Assembly: GCA_011525685.1 (NCBI GenBank)
Contig: WYBW01000068.1
Coordinates: forward strand, 30,871-94,870
DNA: 64,000 nucleotides
DNA from: Verrucomicrobiia bacterium
GTDB taxonomy: Bacteria > Verrucomicrobiota > Verrucomicrobiia > Limisphaerales > JADLHS01
Reading direction: 5' to 3'
The translations under genes were made by a program, and so were the position numbers. A model generated the notes under the pieces. It had not been told where the DNA came from. It saw only the letters and a program-made list of their open reading frames with translations, and did not search any database. Shown piece after piece: positions 1 to 8,887 of this stretch. How positions within the stretch are numbered: position 1 is the stretch's first letter; each line of letters starts with the position of its first letter.

Positions 1-1
1 T

Positions 2-568
2 GTGAAGCAAATCCGAAATCCGAAATCCGAAATCCGAAACCGGATTCAGGTCTCGGTGTATCCGGCGCTCATCCCGAGCGGCCATGTGCTCGCGGATGTG
101 AACCACGTGTTCAACGCCGTGTTCGTCCGCGGCGACGTGGTGGGCGATACGTTGTTCTATGGCCGCGGCGCCGGCAAGGACGCCACGGCCAGCGCGGTGT
201 TGAGTGATCTGGCGGATGCAGCGCTGGATTTGAAGTTCGGGACGAAACATCGCGTTCCGCCGTTTGTGCCACATGAACGCGACGGCGCCGTGCTGCCCAT
301 CGAGCAGGTGGTCTCCCGCTACTTCGTCCGGTTGAATGTCGTGGACCGGCCCGGTGTACTGGCCAAAATCTCGGCCATCCTCGGCGCCGCCCGGATTGGC
401 ATCTCCTCGGTCATCCAGCCGGAAGCGCACGAGGGTGGGAGCGTGCCGCTGATTCTGATGCTGCACGACGCGCCGAACGGCGCCGTGACCCGGGCGTTGG
501 CCAGGATTGGCAGGCTGCCCGTCGTCAAAGGCCGGCCGGTGAGGATTCGGGTGGAAAGTTTCGAATGA
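2..568 (+). CDS. hom: Homoserine dehydrogenase, C-terminal part (5' end outside window)
   Basis: Last 188 codons of homoserine dehydrogenase, which reduces aspartate semialdehyde to homoserine on the way to threonine and methionine. Visible are the end of the catalytic domain (VYPALIP, then VNHVFNAVFV and FYGRGAGKDATASAV, typical of the family) and a C-terminal ACT domain from about visible residue 105 (YFVRLNVVDRPGVLAKIS) that would sense threonine. The gene continues upstream of the window. thrC and lysC follow on the same strand. Oddity: the first 14 visible residues are encoded by three near-tandem copies of an AATCCGAA repeat, placed in frame just before the conserved strand leading to VYPALIP. 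This looks like an in-frame repeat insertion. Confidence 0.93.
   Translation: MKQIRNPKSEIRNRIQVSVYPALIPSGHVLADVNHVFNAVFVRGDVVGDTLFYGRGAGKDATASAVLSDLADAALDLKFGTKHRVPPFVPHERDGAVLPIEQVVSRYFVRLNVVDRPGVLAKISAILGAARIGISSVIQPEAHEGGSVPLILMLHDAPNGAVTRALARIGRLPVVKGRPVRIRVESFE
10..46. repeat. AATCCGAA-type repeat inside hom
   Basis: Near-tandem copies of AATCCGAA lie in the hom reading frame. The same motif builds the hairpin elements at 21768-21900, 57675-57795 and 62477-62622. Confidence 0.7.
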
Positions 569-916
569 GATCCGACCATCAAGGGACGCCCAGGAACGTG
601 AAGTTCATCCGAGTGGACTTTGATTCGTGGGCATTCGCATGACAATGACGCGACTTCGCGCACAAACGGCAGAGCGTCCAAGGAGCACCCGTCGGCGTTC
701 TCCCTCTCCCAGCGGAAGAGGGATCAAGGGTGAGGGCGAGCAGTTCACCGAGCGGGGCGCCTTTGCGTTAACTGGATGGACCATCATGGCGAAGTGCCCT
801 CCCTCACCCCGGCCCTCTCCCGCTGGGAGAGGGAGAAACGTGCTCCACGCCAGTGCCGGTGGCCATCCGCTTTGGTTGGGGCTGGGCCGCGCCATGTCCA
901 TTCGTGGTTAATCAAA
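569..916. repeat. hom-thrC spacer with 140-bp inverted repeat
   Basis: A 348-bp spacer with no convincing gene. Positions 698-837 form an imperfect palindrome. The left arm begins TTCTCCCTCTCCCAGCGG and the right arm ends CCGCTGGGAGAGGGAGAA, with inner arms GGGTGAGGG and CCCTCACCC. The same family is at 50202-50342, and a single degenerate arm is near 61388-61430. No promoter is clear, so thrC may be read through from hom. Confidence 0.75.
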
Positions 917-2278
917 ATGGCTTCAATACTGTTCAAATCCACCAACGGTCAATCGCCTCCTGTCAACCTGCGCGAGGCGCTGCTCGCGGGTTTGGCGCCG
1001 GATCGCGGCCTTTATTTTCCCGAACGGTTTCCGCGGCTGGCTCCCGAGGAAATCGCCGCGTTTGCCCGGTTGCCCTACCACGAAATCGCCTTCCGCGTGC
1101 TGTCGAAATTCACCGAGGGCGTGATACCCAACGAGGATCTCGCGGCGCTGTGTCGCGACGCCTACACCTTCCCGGTGCCGTTGGAAAAAGTGTATGACCG
1201 CGTCCACGTCATGCGGCTGGATCAAGGGCCGACGGCGTCGTTCAAGGATTTTGCGGCGCTGATGATGGCGCGGTTGATGGGGCGGTTCACTCGCGAGGAC
1301 GGCCGGCAGATCACGATTCTGACCGCCACGAGCGGCGACACCGGCTCGGCCGTGGCGCACGCGTTTCACAAGGTTCCCGGCATTCGTGTCATCGTGCTGT
1401 TTCCGTTTGCCGAGGTCGCGACGAGCCAGCGCAAGCTGATGACCGTGCTCAAGGACAATGTCCGCACGGTGGCGATAGACGGCAAGTTCGACGACTGCCA
1501 GGCCATGGTGAAACGCGCGTTTGCCGATCCGCAGCTGAAACACATTCCGCTGTCGTCGGCCAACTCGATCAACATCGGCCGGTTGCTGCCGCAAAGCGTT
1601 TATTACTTTTACGCCGCCTCGCGCCTGGCCCAACCCGGCGAACCGATTGTGTTCTCCGTGCCCAGTGGTAATTTCGGCGACATGATGGGCGCGGTCGTTG
1701 CCAGACAAATGGGCTTGCCCATCCGCAAACTCATCGCGCCGGTGAACGAGAACGATGCCTTCCCGCGCTTTCTGGCCAGCGGGCATTATGAAAAAGTCGT
1801 GCCCTCGCGCAACTCGCTCTCCAACGCCATGAACGTGGGTCATCCGAGCAACCTCGCGCGACTCGTGGCCGTGTACGGCGGGCAGATGGATGAAACCGGC
1901 AGGATCCACCGGCTGCCCGATCTGGCCGCGATGCGCCGCGATTTGTTTTCGAGTTCGGTTTCGGACGAACGCACGCGCATTGCCTTCCAGGATGTCTGGG
2001 CGAAATACCAGTTGTTGCTCGAACCGCACGGAGCCGTGGCTTGGCGCGGCTTTGAAGATTGGTTGGAAACGGAATCCTTGGATGGTCTGCCCGCCGTGAT
2101 TCTTGAAACCGCGAATCCGGCCAAGTTTCCGGAAGAAATCGAAAAGACCTTCGGGTGGTCGCCGGACGTTCCCCCGGCCATGGCCGCGATGATTCAGTTG
2201 CCGGAGGATTATGATCGGATGGGAACCGACTATGAAGCCTTCAAGGCCTACCTGCTGGCCCACCACCGGATTTCGTGA
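917..2278 (+). CDS. thrC: Threonine synthase
   Basis: PLP enzyme converting O-phosphohomoserine to threonine, 453 aa, close to the usual length of the bacterial long form. An N-terminal threonine-synthase domain (LREALLAGLAPDRGLYFP) is followed by the fold-type II PLP core. The Schiff-base lysine is K110 in GPTASFKDF, and the phosphate-binding region is TSGDTGSA. The ATG at 917 is chosen because the conserved protein begins MASILFKSTNG. An in-frame upstream start at 776 would translate repeat DNA. It follows hom and precedes lysC, forming an aspartate-family cluster. Confidence 0.95.
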   Translation: MASILFKSTNGQSPPVNLREALLAGLAPDRGLYFPERFPRLAPEEIAAFARLPYHEIAFRVLSKFTEGVIPNEDLAALCRDAYTFPVPLEKVYDRVHVMRLDQGPTASFKDFAALMMARLMGRFTREDGRQITILTATSGDTGSAVAHAFHKVPGIRVIVLFPFAEVATSQRKLMTVLKDNVRTVAIDGKFDDCQAMVKRAFADPQLKHIPLSSANSINIGRLLPQSVYYFYAASRLAQPGEPIVFSVPSGNFGDMMGAVVARQMGLPIRKLIAPVNENDAFPRFLASGHYEKVVPSRNSLSNAMNVGHPSNLARLVAVYGGQMDETGRIHRLPDLAAMRRDLFSSSVSDERTRIAFQDVWAKYQLLLEPHGAVAWRGFEDWLETESLDGLPAVILETANPAKFPEEIEKTFGWSPDVPPAMAAMIQLPEDYDRMGTDYEAFKAYLLAHHRIS

Positions 2279-2694
2279 GGCGCATCTCATGGTTGTGGAA
2301 ATGCACCGCTTTGCGGGGAGGCGGCTTGAGAGTGGTCAAAAGGACTGGGCGGCTGGCAAGCCTTCTCTCCGGCGTTCAGCCCGGCCAAGCGAACACTGGC
2401 GGGCAGAGCCGATTGCAGGAAACCTGGCTGCGCCCGACGTCGTGACCGTGGCCTTTGAATCCTTTCCAACTTGCGCCTGGGTTTCACCCCTTGGGTGAAG
2501 AGAAAAAAGCCTTAGCGCGCGGCCTTGAGGCCGCTTCGACACCGATTTCGCAAGCCGACGACGAGGCGGTGTGAACGCCGCGCTCCAAAGTCGGCAGGGA
2601 TTTGGCGCGGCTGATTGCCTGTTGATTCAAGGAAAGTTTTTGGCATCCTCGTCGCCCTGTTAAGGTTCAGCGGGCATCGAACACAATTCGGCAA
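2279..2694. other. thrC-lysC spacer, no gene seen
   Basis: 416 bp without a convincing ORF. It opens with GGCGCATCTCA (2279-2289), matching the terminal repeat of the 213-bp elements at 7129 and 12585, but with no partner end nearby. Positions 2349-2390 resemble 12851-12890 (GGCGGCTGGCAAGCC, then a CTCCGGCGT core), suggesting a diverged repeat. A small hairpin lies at 2482-2501 (TTCACC/GGTGAA) followed by an A-rich stretch. It is too weak to call a terminator. Confidence 0.4.
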
Positions 2695-3912
2695 ATGGCT
2701 TTGATCGTACAGAAATATGGCGGCACATCGGTGGGTAACACCGAGCGCATCAAGAATGTCGCGGCGCGCGTGGCAAAATACCGCGCAAAAGGCGACCAGG
2801 TCGTCGTGGTGGTTTCCGCCATGAGCGGCGTGACGGACAATTTGATCAAGCTGGCCAAGGAAATCATGCCCCTGCCCAACGAGCGGGAGATGGACATGTT
2901 GCTGGCCACGGGCGAGCAGACCACCATTGCGCTGACCGCCATCGCGCTGCACGCGCTGAATGTTCCTGCAGTGTCGCTCACGGGCGCCCAAGCCGGCATC
3001 GTAACCGACGGCGTTCACACCAAGGCCCGAATTCACAACATCACGCCGCGGCAGGTACACGCCGCACTCAAGGCCGGCAACGTCGTCATTGTCGCGGGAT
3101 TTCAGGGTCAGACGATGGACGGCCAGATCACGACGCTGGGCCGGGGCGGTTCGGATTTGACGGCCATCGCGCTGGCCGCGGCGCTCAAGGCAGACCTGTG
3201 CCAGATTTACACGGACGTGGACGGCGTTTACACCGCCGACCCGCGCATTGTGCCGACCGCCCGGAAACTCGACGAAGTTTCCTACGACGAGATGCTCGAG
3301 CTGGCCAGCCTCGGCGCGAAGGTGATGCAATCACGTTCGGTTGAGTTCGCCAAAAAGTTTGGCGTGGTGTTCGAGGTCCGCTCCAGTTTGAACGACAACC
3401 CAGGAACGATTGTGAAAGAAGAAACCAAGAGCATGGAGGACATCGTCGTGCGCGGCGTGTCGCTCGACAAGAACCAGGCCAAGGTCACGCTGGTGGCCGT
3501 GCCGGACAAACCCGGCGTGGCCGCGCGCATCTTCAAGGCCATCGGCGACGCGAACGTAAACGTGGACATGATCGTGCAGAACATCAGCCACGGCAGCGGC
3601 CGGCCCGCCACGGACCTCTCCTTCACCGTGGACAAGCCGGACCTGCTCAAGGCGCGCAAGGTCATCGAGGGGCTGAAAAGCGAGATTGGCCACAAGGAAG
3701 TCATTGCCAACGAAGGCATCGGCAAATTGTCCATCGTGGGCGTGGGCATGAAGAGCCACACGGGCGTGGCGGGCAAGATGTTCGAGACGCTGGCCCGGGA
3801 GGGCGTGAACATTGACATGATCTCCACCAGCGAAATCAAAATCTCCGTGGTGGTTGATCTGACCAAGGCAGAGCAGGCCATGAAGGCGGTTCATGCGGCG
3901 TTTCTGGGATGA
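2695..3912 (+). CDS. lysC: Aspartate kinase
   Basis: Phosphorylates aspartate, the first step to lysine, threonine and methionine. The 405-aa length is typical of the monofunctional class. The N-terminal amino-acid-kinase domain carries KYGGTSVG (residues 6-13) and the substrate-binding TTLGRGGSD segment. Two C-terminal ACT domains follow (about residues 265-340 and 345-405; the second begins KLSIVGVGMKSHTGVAGKMF), implying end-product feedback. The ATG at 2695 directly precedes the conserved ALIVQKYGG. An internal start for a separate beta subunit, as in Bacillus, is not evident. Confidence 0.96.
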   Translation: MALIVQKYGGTSVGNTERIKNVAARVAKYRAKGDQVVVVVSAMSGVTDNLIKLAKEIMPLPNEREMDMLLATGEQTTIALTAIALHALNVPAVSLTGAQAGIVTDGVHTKARIHNITPRQVHAALKAGNVVIVAGFQGQTMDGQITTLGRGGSDLTAIALAAALKADLCQIYTDVDGVYTADPRIVPTARKLDEVSYDEMLELASLGAKVMQSRSVEFAKKFGVVFEVRSSLNDNPGTIVKEETKSMEDIVVRGVSLDKNQAKVTLVAVPDKPGVAARIFKAIGDANVNVDMIVQNISHGSGRPATDLSFTVDKPDLLKARKVIEGLKSEIGHKEVIANEGIGKLSIVGVGMKSHTGVAGKMFETLAREGVNIDMISTSEIKISVVVDLTKAEQAMKAVHAAFLG

Positions 3913-3953
3913 AGCCCGCGGGTGAGCCCCCGACTTGGATATTTAACACCAGC

Positions 3954-4063
3954 GTAGCGCAGACTTCCAGTCTGCTGTATCGCAGCGCTTCCAGCCTGCA
4001 TCGTGCCCGACCTGGCGGACGCGACCGATTTGCAACGGTCTGCCGGTTGGAAACCTGCGCTAC
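3954..4063. repeat. GTAGCGCAG palindromic repeat, solo copy
   Basis: Within the 303-bp gene-free spacer after lysC. The ends are GTAGCGCAG (3954-3962) and CTGCGCTAC (4055-4063), with inner palindromes such as GACTTCCAGTC. The core of the 213-bp elements at 7129 and 12585 has the same architecture (GTAGCGCAGG ... GCGCTAC), and 59310-59426 is a diverged relative. The remainder of 3913-4215 shows nothing recognisable. Confidence 0.75.
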
Positions 4064-4215
4064 AAACTCGCGCCGTTGCACCGCTCATGAACCAGTGTGA
4101 AATTTCCGGGCTAAAGGCGGCTTGATTTCCCGCGGGTGCTGGCCGACTCCGGCAAAGACTCTGCTGATCGTTGATTGCGGCATCATTCAACGCCGCTTTC
4201 TCAAGGCGGCGGACC

Positions 4216-4485
4216 TCAACTGCTGGCGGCCACGCCCGCGCCCAGAACACCGATGACAAGCAACACAATCACCGCGAGGATGGCGAGGGCCAGGAGAATC
4301 GTGGCGATCATGCCACAAATCCGCCCCGCGTTCGTCAGGCTCCGGCCGGTCGCGTCCATCGCTCCGGCGTCCATTTGCTTGAGGTCGCCGTTGCCCAGAA
4401 TCCAAGCGACGACGCCCAACGGACCACAGACGACCAGGCCGAGGATCCCGAGCACAAGTATCAGCGTACCGCGATGTGGTTTCAT
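4216..4485 (-). CDS. DUF4190-type small membrane protein
   Basis: 89-aa protein with two transmembrane helices (about residues 5-28 and 58-85) separated by a polar loop, in the order usual for DUF4190: HRGTLILVLGILGLV, then GPLGVVAWILGNGDL, then a loop with MDATGRS. Family function is unknown and it should sit in the inner membrane. The ATG at 4485 (MKPHRG) is preferred because the conserved part starts there. An in-frame ATG at 4527 would add 14 residues. It is divergent from sucC and lies alone on its strand. Confidence 0.75.
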   Translation of the reverse strand: MKPHRGTLILVLGILGLVVCGPLGVVAWILGNGDLKQMDAGAMDATGRSLTNAGRICGMIATILLALAILAVIVLLVIGVLGAGVAASS

Positions 4486-4566
4486 AGTTGGATGGGTTGT
4501 CGGTTGGGTTAAAGGTTGCTTTCTCATACGAGGGCCGGTTCAATCCCGCAAGTTTTTTATTCGGCT

Positions 4567-5769
4567 ATGAACGTTCACGAGTTTCAGGCGAAGCAATTGC
4601 TGGCCCAGCACGGCGTCGCGGTGCCGGCGGGTGAAATGTGCGACAACCCGGAGTCTGCCCGGACTGCGGCGGAGAAACTGATTGCCAGTGGCCATTCGCG
4701 CGTGGTGGTCAAATCGCAGATTCACGCTGGCGGCCGCGGGAAAGGCGTCTTCAAGAGCGGCTTGCAGGGCGGCGTGAAGGTGTGTTCCAACCCCGAGGAA
4801 GTCTTTGTAAACGCCCGCGCCATGCTCGGTCAGACGCTCGTCACCAAGCAAACCGGGCCGGAGGGGCGCGTCGTCAACAAACTGCTCATCGAAGCCGCCT
4901 CGAGCATCAAGAAGGAGTTTTACCTGGCCGTGCTGCTGGATCGCGCGGTCTCGCGCCCCATCGTCATGGCCAGCACGGAGGGCGGCATGGACATCGAGGA
5001 GGTCGCCGCCCGTACTCCGGAAAAGATCGTCAAGGAATCCATTGACCCCGCCGTGGGCATGATGCCCTACCAGGCGCGCAAACTTGCCGCCGCGCTTGGA
5101 CTCAAGGGGGAACTGATCGCCGCCGGGGCAAAACTGACTCTGGGCGTTTACCGGACCTGGTGGGAACTGGACGCCACGCTGGTCGAGATCAACCCGCTTT
5201 GTCTCGTCGAAGCCGGTGGCAAAGAGTCTTTGATCGCGCTCGATGGCAAGATCGGTTTCGACGACAACGCGCTATACCGGCACAAGGACATCCAAGCCAT
5301 GCGCGATTTGAACGAGGAAGCGCCGTTGGAAATTGAGGCGAGCAATTACCAGCTCAACTACATCAAGCTCGACGGCAACATCGCCTGTCTGGTCAACGGT
5401 GCCGGCCTGGCGATGGCCACCATGGACATCATCCAGCACTTTGGCGGCAGTCCGGCCAACTTCCTCGACGTGGGCGGTGGCGCCAGCGAGGAACAGGTTG
5501 CGGCGGCGTTCAAGATCATCATGCAGGACCCGAACGTGAAGGGGATTCTGGTGAACATCTTTGGCGGCATCATGGATTGCAACGTCATCGCCACGGGCAT
5601 CGTGGCGGCGGTGCGGGAAACCGGTCTGAACCTGCCGCTGGTGGTGCGGCTCGAGGGCAACAACGTGGTCGCCGGCCAGAAAACCCTGGCGGAGTCGGGC
5701 CTCACGCTCATCACTGGCGATTCCATGGCCGACGCCGCGCGGAAAGTGGTGAAAGCGGTGACGGCCTAG
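4567..5769 (+). CDS. sucC: Succinyl-CoA ligase [ADP-forming] subunit beta
   Basis: ATP-grasp subunit of succinyl-CoA synthetase in the TCA cycle, 400 aa as usual. It starts [12 protein letters not shown]. The ATP-grasp domain contains [11 protein letters not shown], the metal-binding region includes EINPLCLVE, and the C-terminal CoA-ligase domain contains GGGASEEQV and [10 protein letters not shown]. The sucD (alpha) gene normally follows directly. Here the next gene is a sulfotransferase and no sucD occurs in the window, so the partner must be encoded elsewhere. An upstream in-frame start at 4516 lacks conserved sequence. Confidence 0.95.
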   Translation: MNVHEFQAKQLLAQHGVAVPAGEMCDNPESARTAAEKLIASGHSRVVVKSQIHAGGRGKGVFKSGLQGGVKVCSNPEEVFVNARAMLGQTLVTKQTGPEGRVVNKLLIEAASSIKKEFYLAVLLDRAVSRPIVMASTEGGMDIEEVAARTPEKIVKESIDPAVGMMPYQARKLAAALGLKGELIAAGAKLTLGVYRTWWELDATLVEINPLCLVEAGGKESLIALDGKIGFDDNALYRHKDIQAMRDLNEEAPLEIEASNYQLNYIKLDGNIACLVNGAGLAMATMDIIQHFGGSPANFLDVGGGASEEQVAAAFKIIMQDPNVKGILVNIFGGIMDCNVIATGIVAAVRETGLNLPLVVRLEGNNVVAGQKTLAESGLTLITGDSMADAARKVVKAVTA

Positions 5770-5818
5770 GCCGCCAACCCGCTCGCAGAGTTCCGGCGGG
5801 ACACCGCCGTTCCTCCAG

Positions 5819-6970
5819 ATGTTCTTCAACTGGCGCATGTTTGGTAGGGCCTTGCGGCTGGCGCTGTTTCAGCAGCCTTTCAGCCTGCGGCGCTGGGCGT
5901 TCGTGATCTTTTTCAGCGCGCTGTTCCTTTCGTTCCTGGGCGTTGTGCTGGTGGGGCGCGCGCTGGACCATGTCCTTTTCCCCGGCTTCAAGCGCCAGCC
6001 GGTCCGGCAACCGGTTTTCATCATCGCCCCGCCGCGCAGCGGCACCACCCTCGTTCAAAACTTGTTCAGCCTGGATGCCGACCGGTTCGTCCACCTCAAG
6101 ATGTATCAAACCATCTTCCCGTCCGTCAGTTTCCAACGGCTGTTCGACGCCCTGGGCTGGCTGGATCGCAGGCTGGGCTGGCTGGATCGCAGGCTGGGCC
6201 GGCCGGTTACGCGGGTGCTGGGTTGGTGCGAAAAGAAATGGTTTGGCGGCTGGGACACCATGCACAAGATGCGCCTCAACCAACCGGAGGAGGACGACGC
6301 CCTTTTCCTCTACGCGTTCGAGTCCGAGGCGATTTATCTGCTGTTTCCTTATGTGCAGGAGTTGTGGGAAGCCGGGTTTCCCGACGCGCTTCCGCCGGAA
6401 AAACGCCGCCGCCTGATGCGGTATTACCGGAGCTGCCTGCAACGGCATCTCTACGCCAACGGCCCGACACGCACGCTGTTGTCCAAGGCCACGCAATCCT
6501 CGGGCACGGTCGAGTCGCTGATGGAGGAATTTCCGGACGCGCGGTTCATCACCATCATCCGCCATCCTTACAAATCCGTCGCCTCGCACGTGAGTTTGTT
6601 TGTTCCGGTGTGGCGGGCGCACTCGCCGGACATCGCCAAGGACGGGCCGGTGGCACGCGCTTATGCCGGGTTGGCGGTGGAATGGTACAAGCACCTGTTT
6701 CAGTTTCGGACCAAGATTGATCCGGCGCGGTATCATTGCATTGATTACCGGGAACTGGTCCGCGATCCGGGCGCGGTCATCGAACAGGCCTACGCGCATT
6801 TTGGCTGGCCGGTGAGCGACGATTTGCGGATGCGGCTGCGGGAAGCGACGCGGCGGCAGGCGGAATTCAAGAGCCAGCACGAATACACGCTCGAGGAGTT
6901 CGGTCTTTCCAAGCAGTGGATTCAAGATGAGCTGGGTGAGGTGCTGGACTTCTACAAGCTGCCAAGGTAG
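5819..6970 (+). CDS. Membrane-anchored sulfotransferase family protein
   Basis: 383 aa. A single predicted transmembrane helix (about residues 27-47) precedes a PAPS-dependent sulfotransferase domain with the 5'-phosphosulfate loop PPRSGTT at 71-77 and a 3'-phosphate-binding segment around ITIIRHPYKSVASH. It would transfer sulfate from PAPS to an unknown acceptor, probably a lipid or glycan at the membrane. The CysNC protein encoded at 9767-11650 can supply PAPS. Oddity: a perfect 21-bp tandem duplication at 6155-6196 doubles GWLDRRL within the domain. Confidence 0.82.
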   Translation: MFFNWRMFGRALRLALFQQPFSLRRWAFVIFFSALFLSFLGVVLVGRALDHVLFPGFKRQPVRQPVFIIAPPRSGTTLVQNLFSLDADRFVHLKMYQTIFPSVSFQRLFDALGWLDRRLGWLDRRLGRPVTRVLGWCEKKWFGGWDTMHKMRLNQPEEDDALFLYAFESEAIYLLFPYVQELWEAGFPDALPPEKRRRLMRYYRSCLQRHLYANGPTRTLLSKATQSSGTVESLMEEFPDARFITIIRHPYKSVASHVSLFVPVWRAHSPDIAKDGPVARAYAGLAVEWYKHLFQFRTKIDPARYHCIDYRELVRDPGAVIEQAYAHFGWPVSDDLRMRLREATRRQAEFKSQHEYTLEEFGLSKQWIQDELGEVLDFYKLPR

Positions 6971-7128
6971 CCCCCGCCATTCGATTTGCCGAGTCGCCGC
7001 GGCGGCCAGACCGGCGGCATCGCGCGCCCAGCAGACATCCGGGAGGGTCAGAACTTCAATCGTCAGGTTGACGCACAGCCTCTCGCCCGGGCAACGGCCT
7101 GAAGCTCGTCCGCCGCTGGCGCATCATC

Positions 7129-7341
7129 GGGCGCATCTCAGTTTATCGCAGGCAGGCATTCCTGGCGTAGCGCAGGTTTCCCAACCTGCGGTATCGCCGA
7201 CTTCCAGTCGGCGGGCCCAGGCACGGCGTGGCAGGCCGGGAATTCCCAGCGTTTGCGGATTGGAAATCCGCGATCCGGCAGACTGGAAGTCCGCGCTACG
7301 GCATCGCCCCGGCGCCCCCTGCAAGAAAATGAGATGCGCCC
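7129..7341. mobile_element. 213-bp MITE-like element, copy 1
   Basis: Begins GGGCGCATCTCA and ends TGAGATGCGCCC, a perfect 12-bp terminal inverted repeat that extends imperfectly to about 29 bp. It is flanked by CGCATCATC (7120-7128) and CGCATCCTC (7342-7350), a 9-bp target duplication with one mismatch. It has the same length as copy 2 at 12585-12797. The interior (7167-7300) is a GTAGCGC palindromic repeat. No ORF of transposase size, so it would be non-autonomous. It occupies most of the 435-bp spacer 6971-7405. Confidence 0.85.
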
Positions 7342-7405
7342 CGCATCCTCACGCCGCCTTGAATTTGCTTTGCCAGAGCGGGCAACTGATCTAACCTAAA
7401 CTCGC

Positions 7406-8842
7406 ATGTCAATTGTGCTGGAAACCGAAACCTCAAGACCGACAGCCAAGGAAGGCCTCGACCTCCGCGCGCTGATCGAGCAGCACGAGGGCCGCAACTA
7501 CGAGTTGCAGTCCGAGCACATCAACCCCGCCAACGTTCGCACGCTCAAGACCATCGGCTTTGACCGCTGCTACGTCCGCGCGGAAGGGCCATACCTCTGG
7601 GACGTCCAGGGCACCAAGTATCTGGACCTGCTGTCGGGTTACGGCGTGTTTGGCCTGGGACGCAACCACCCCGAAGTCATTCGCGTGTTGAAGGACTTCC
7701 TGGATTTGAACTACCCGAGCCTGGTCAAGATGGAAGCGCCTTTGCTGTCCGGTCTGCTCGCCGAGCAACTCAAGCAGCGCATGCCCAACCAGCTCGACAT
7801 GGTGTTTTTCACCAACTCGGGCGCCGAAGGCGTGGAGACCGCGATCAAATATGCGCGCTGTGCCACGGGCAGACCCGCCATCCTCCATTGCGCCAAGGCG
7901 TTCCACGGGCTGACGTACGGCTCGCTCTCGCTCAACGGCGACGACAGTTTTCGCGAGGGGTTTGCCCCCTTCCTGACCGATTGCCGGAAGATTCCGTTCA
8001 ATGACCTCGCGGCGCTCGAACAGGAACTGCGCAAGCGGGACGTGGCCGCGTTCGTGGTCGAACCGGTCCAGGGCAAGGGCGTGAACATTCCGTCGCCGGG
8101 TTATCTGCGCGAAGCGGCGGCGCTCTGCCGCAAGCACGGCGCGCTGTTCATTGATGATGAAGTGCAGGCCGGCATGGGCCGCACGGGACGTTTCCTGGCC
8201 ATCGAGCACGATGGCGACGTGGACCCGGACATTGTGGTGCTGGCCAAGACGTTGTCCGGTGGTTTCGTTCCGGTGGGCGCCGTGCTCTGCAAGAAGTGGA
8301 TTCACGAAAAGGTGTTTTCGAGCATGCAGCGCTCGGTCGTTCACAGTTCCACGTTCAGTCAGGGAAGTTTCGCGATGGCGGCCGGCCTGGCCGCGCTCGA
8401 CGTGCTCGAACGCGAGCAACTGGTGCAACGCGCCGAGCGGATGGGCAACCTGATTGGCGAGGCCGTGCGGGCCATGATCCCGCGCTTCGAGTTCCTCAAG
8501 GAAATCCGCTGGCGCGGCCTGATGATGGGCATCGAGTTTGGTTCCCCCAAATCGCTCACGCTGAAAGCCGCGTGGTCGTTGATGCACACGATGGACAAGA
8601 GCCTGTTTCCGCAGGCGGCCATCATCCCGTTGCTCAACAAGCACCACATCATCACCCAGGTCGCGGGCCACCACATTGACGTCATCAAGCTGCTGCCGCC
8701 GCTGGTCATCAGCGAGGCGGACGCGCGCTGGTTCCTCAGCGCCTTCGAGGACGTGCTGGTGCAGATGCACAAGTTCCCCGGCCCGGCCTGGGACGTGGTA
8801 TCGGACATCGGCAAAATGGTTTTGACGAACCGGGCGCGGTAA
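7406..8842 (+). CDS. Class III PLP-dependent aminotransferase
   Basis: 478 aa, fold-type I, class III (ornithine/acetylornithine/putrescine aminotransferase superfamily). Substrate-channel and PLP motifs are present: FFTNSGAEGVETAIK, then FIDDEVQAGMGRTG with the PLP-pyridine aspartate at about 250, and the Schiff-base lysine K281 in LAKTLSGGFVPVG. The N-terminal extension of about 40 residues and the C-terminal tail are longer than in ArgD. Substrate cannot be told from sequence, and no pathway partner lies next to it. The nearest gene (SBF transporter) is convergent. Confidence 0.88.
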   Translation: MSIVLETETSRPTAKEGLDLRALIEQHEGRNYELQSEHINPANVRTLKTIGFDRCYVRAEGPYLWDVQGTKYLDLLSGYGVFGLGRNHPEVIRVLKDFLDLNYPSLVKMEAPLLSGLLAEQLKQRMPNQLDMVFFTNSGAEGVETAIKYARCATGRPAILHCAKAFHGLTYGSLSLNGDDSFREGFAPFLTDCRKIPFNDLAALEQELRKRDVAAFVVEPVQGKGVNIPSPGYLREAAALCRKHGALFIDDEVQAGMGRTGRFLAIEHDGDVDPDIVVLAKTLSGGFVPVGAVLCKKWIHEKVFSSMQRSVVHSSTFSQGSFAMAAGLAALDVLEREQLVQRAERMGNLIGEAVRAMIPRFEFLKEIRWRGLMMGIEFGSPKSLTLKAAWSLMHTMDKSLFPQAAIIPLLNKHHIITQVAGHHIDVIKLLPPLVISEADARWFLSAFEDVLVQMHKFPGPAWDVVSDIGKMVLTNRAR

Positions 8843-8887
8843 CCGAGCGCAGCGCCCCAGCTCTGCAAGCGCCAATACCGCGTGGAG

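Noticed and set aside
2279..2289. A third copy of the 213-bp mobile element after thrC
   Set aside because: Only the 11-bp end motif is present; no second terminal repeat at the expected distance and no target duplication.
923..2290. Minus-strand frame of 455 codons opposite thrC
   Set aside because: A shadow of threonine synthase; composition is Arg/His-rich and no motif is present.
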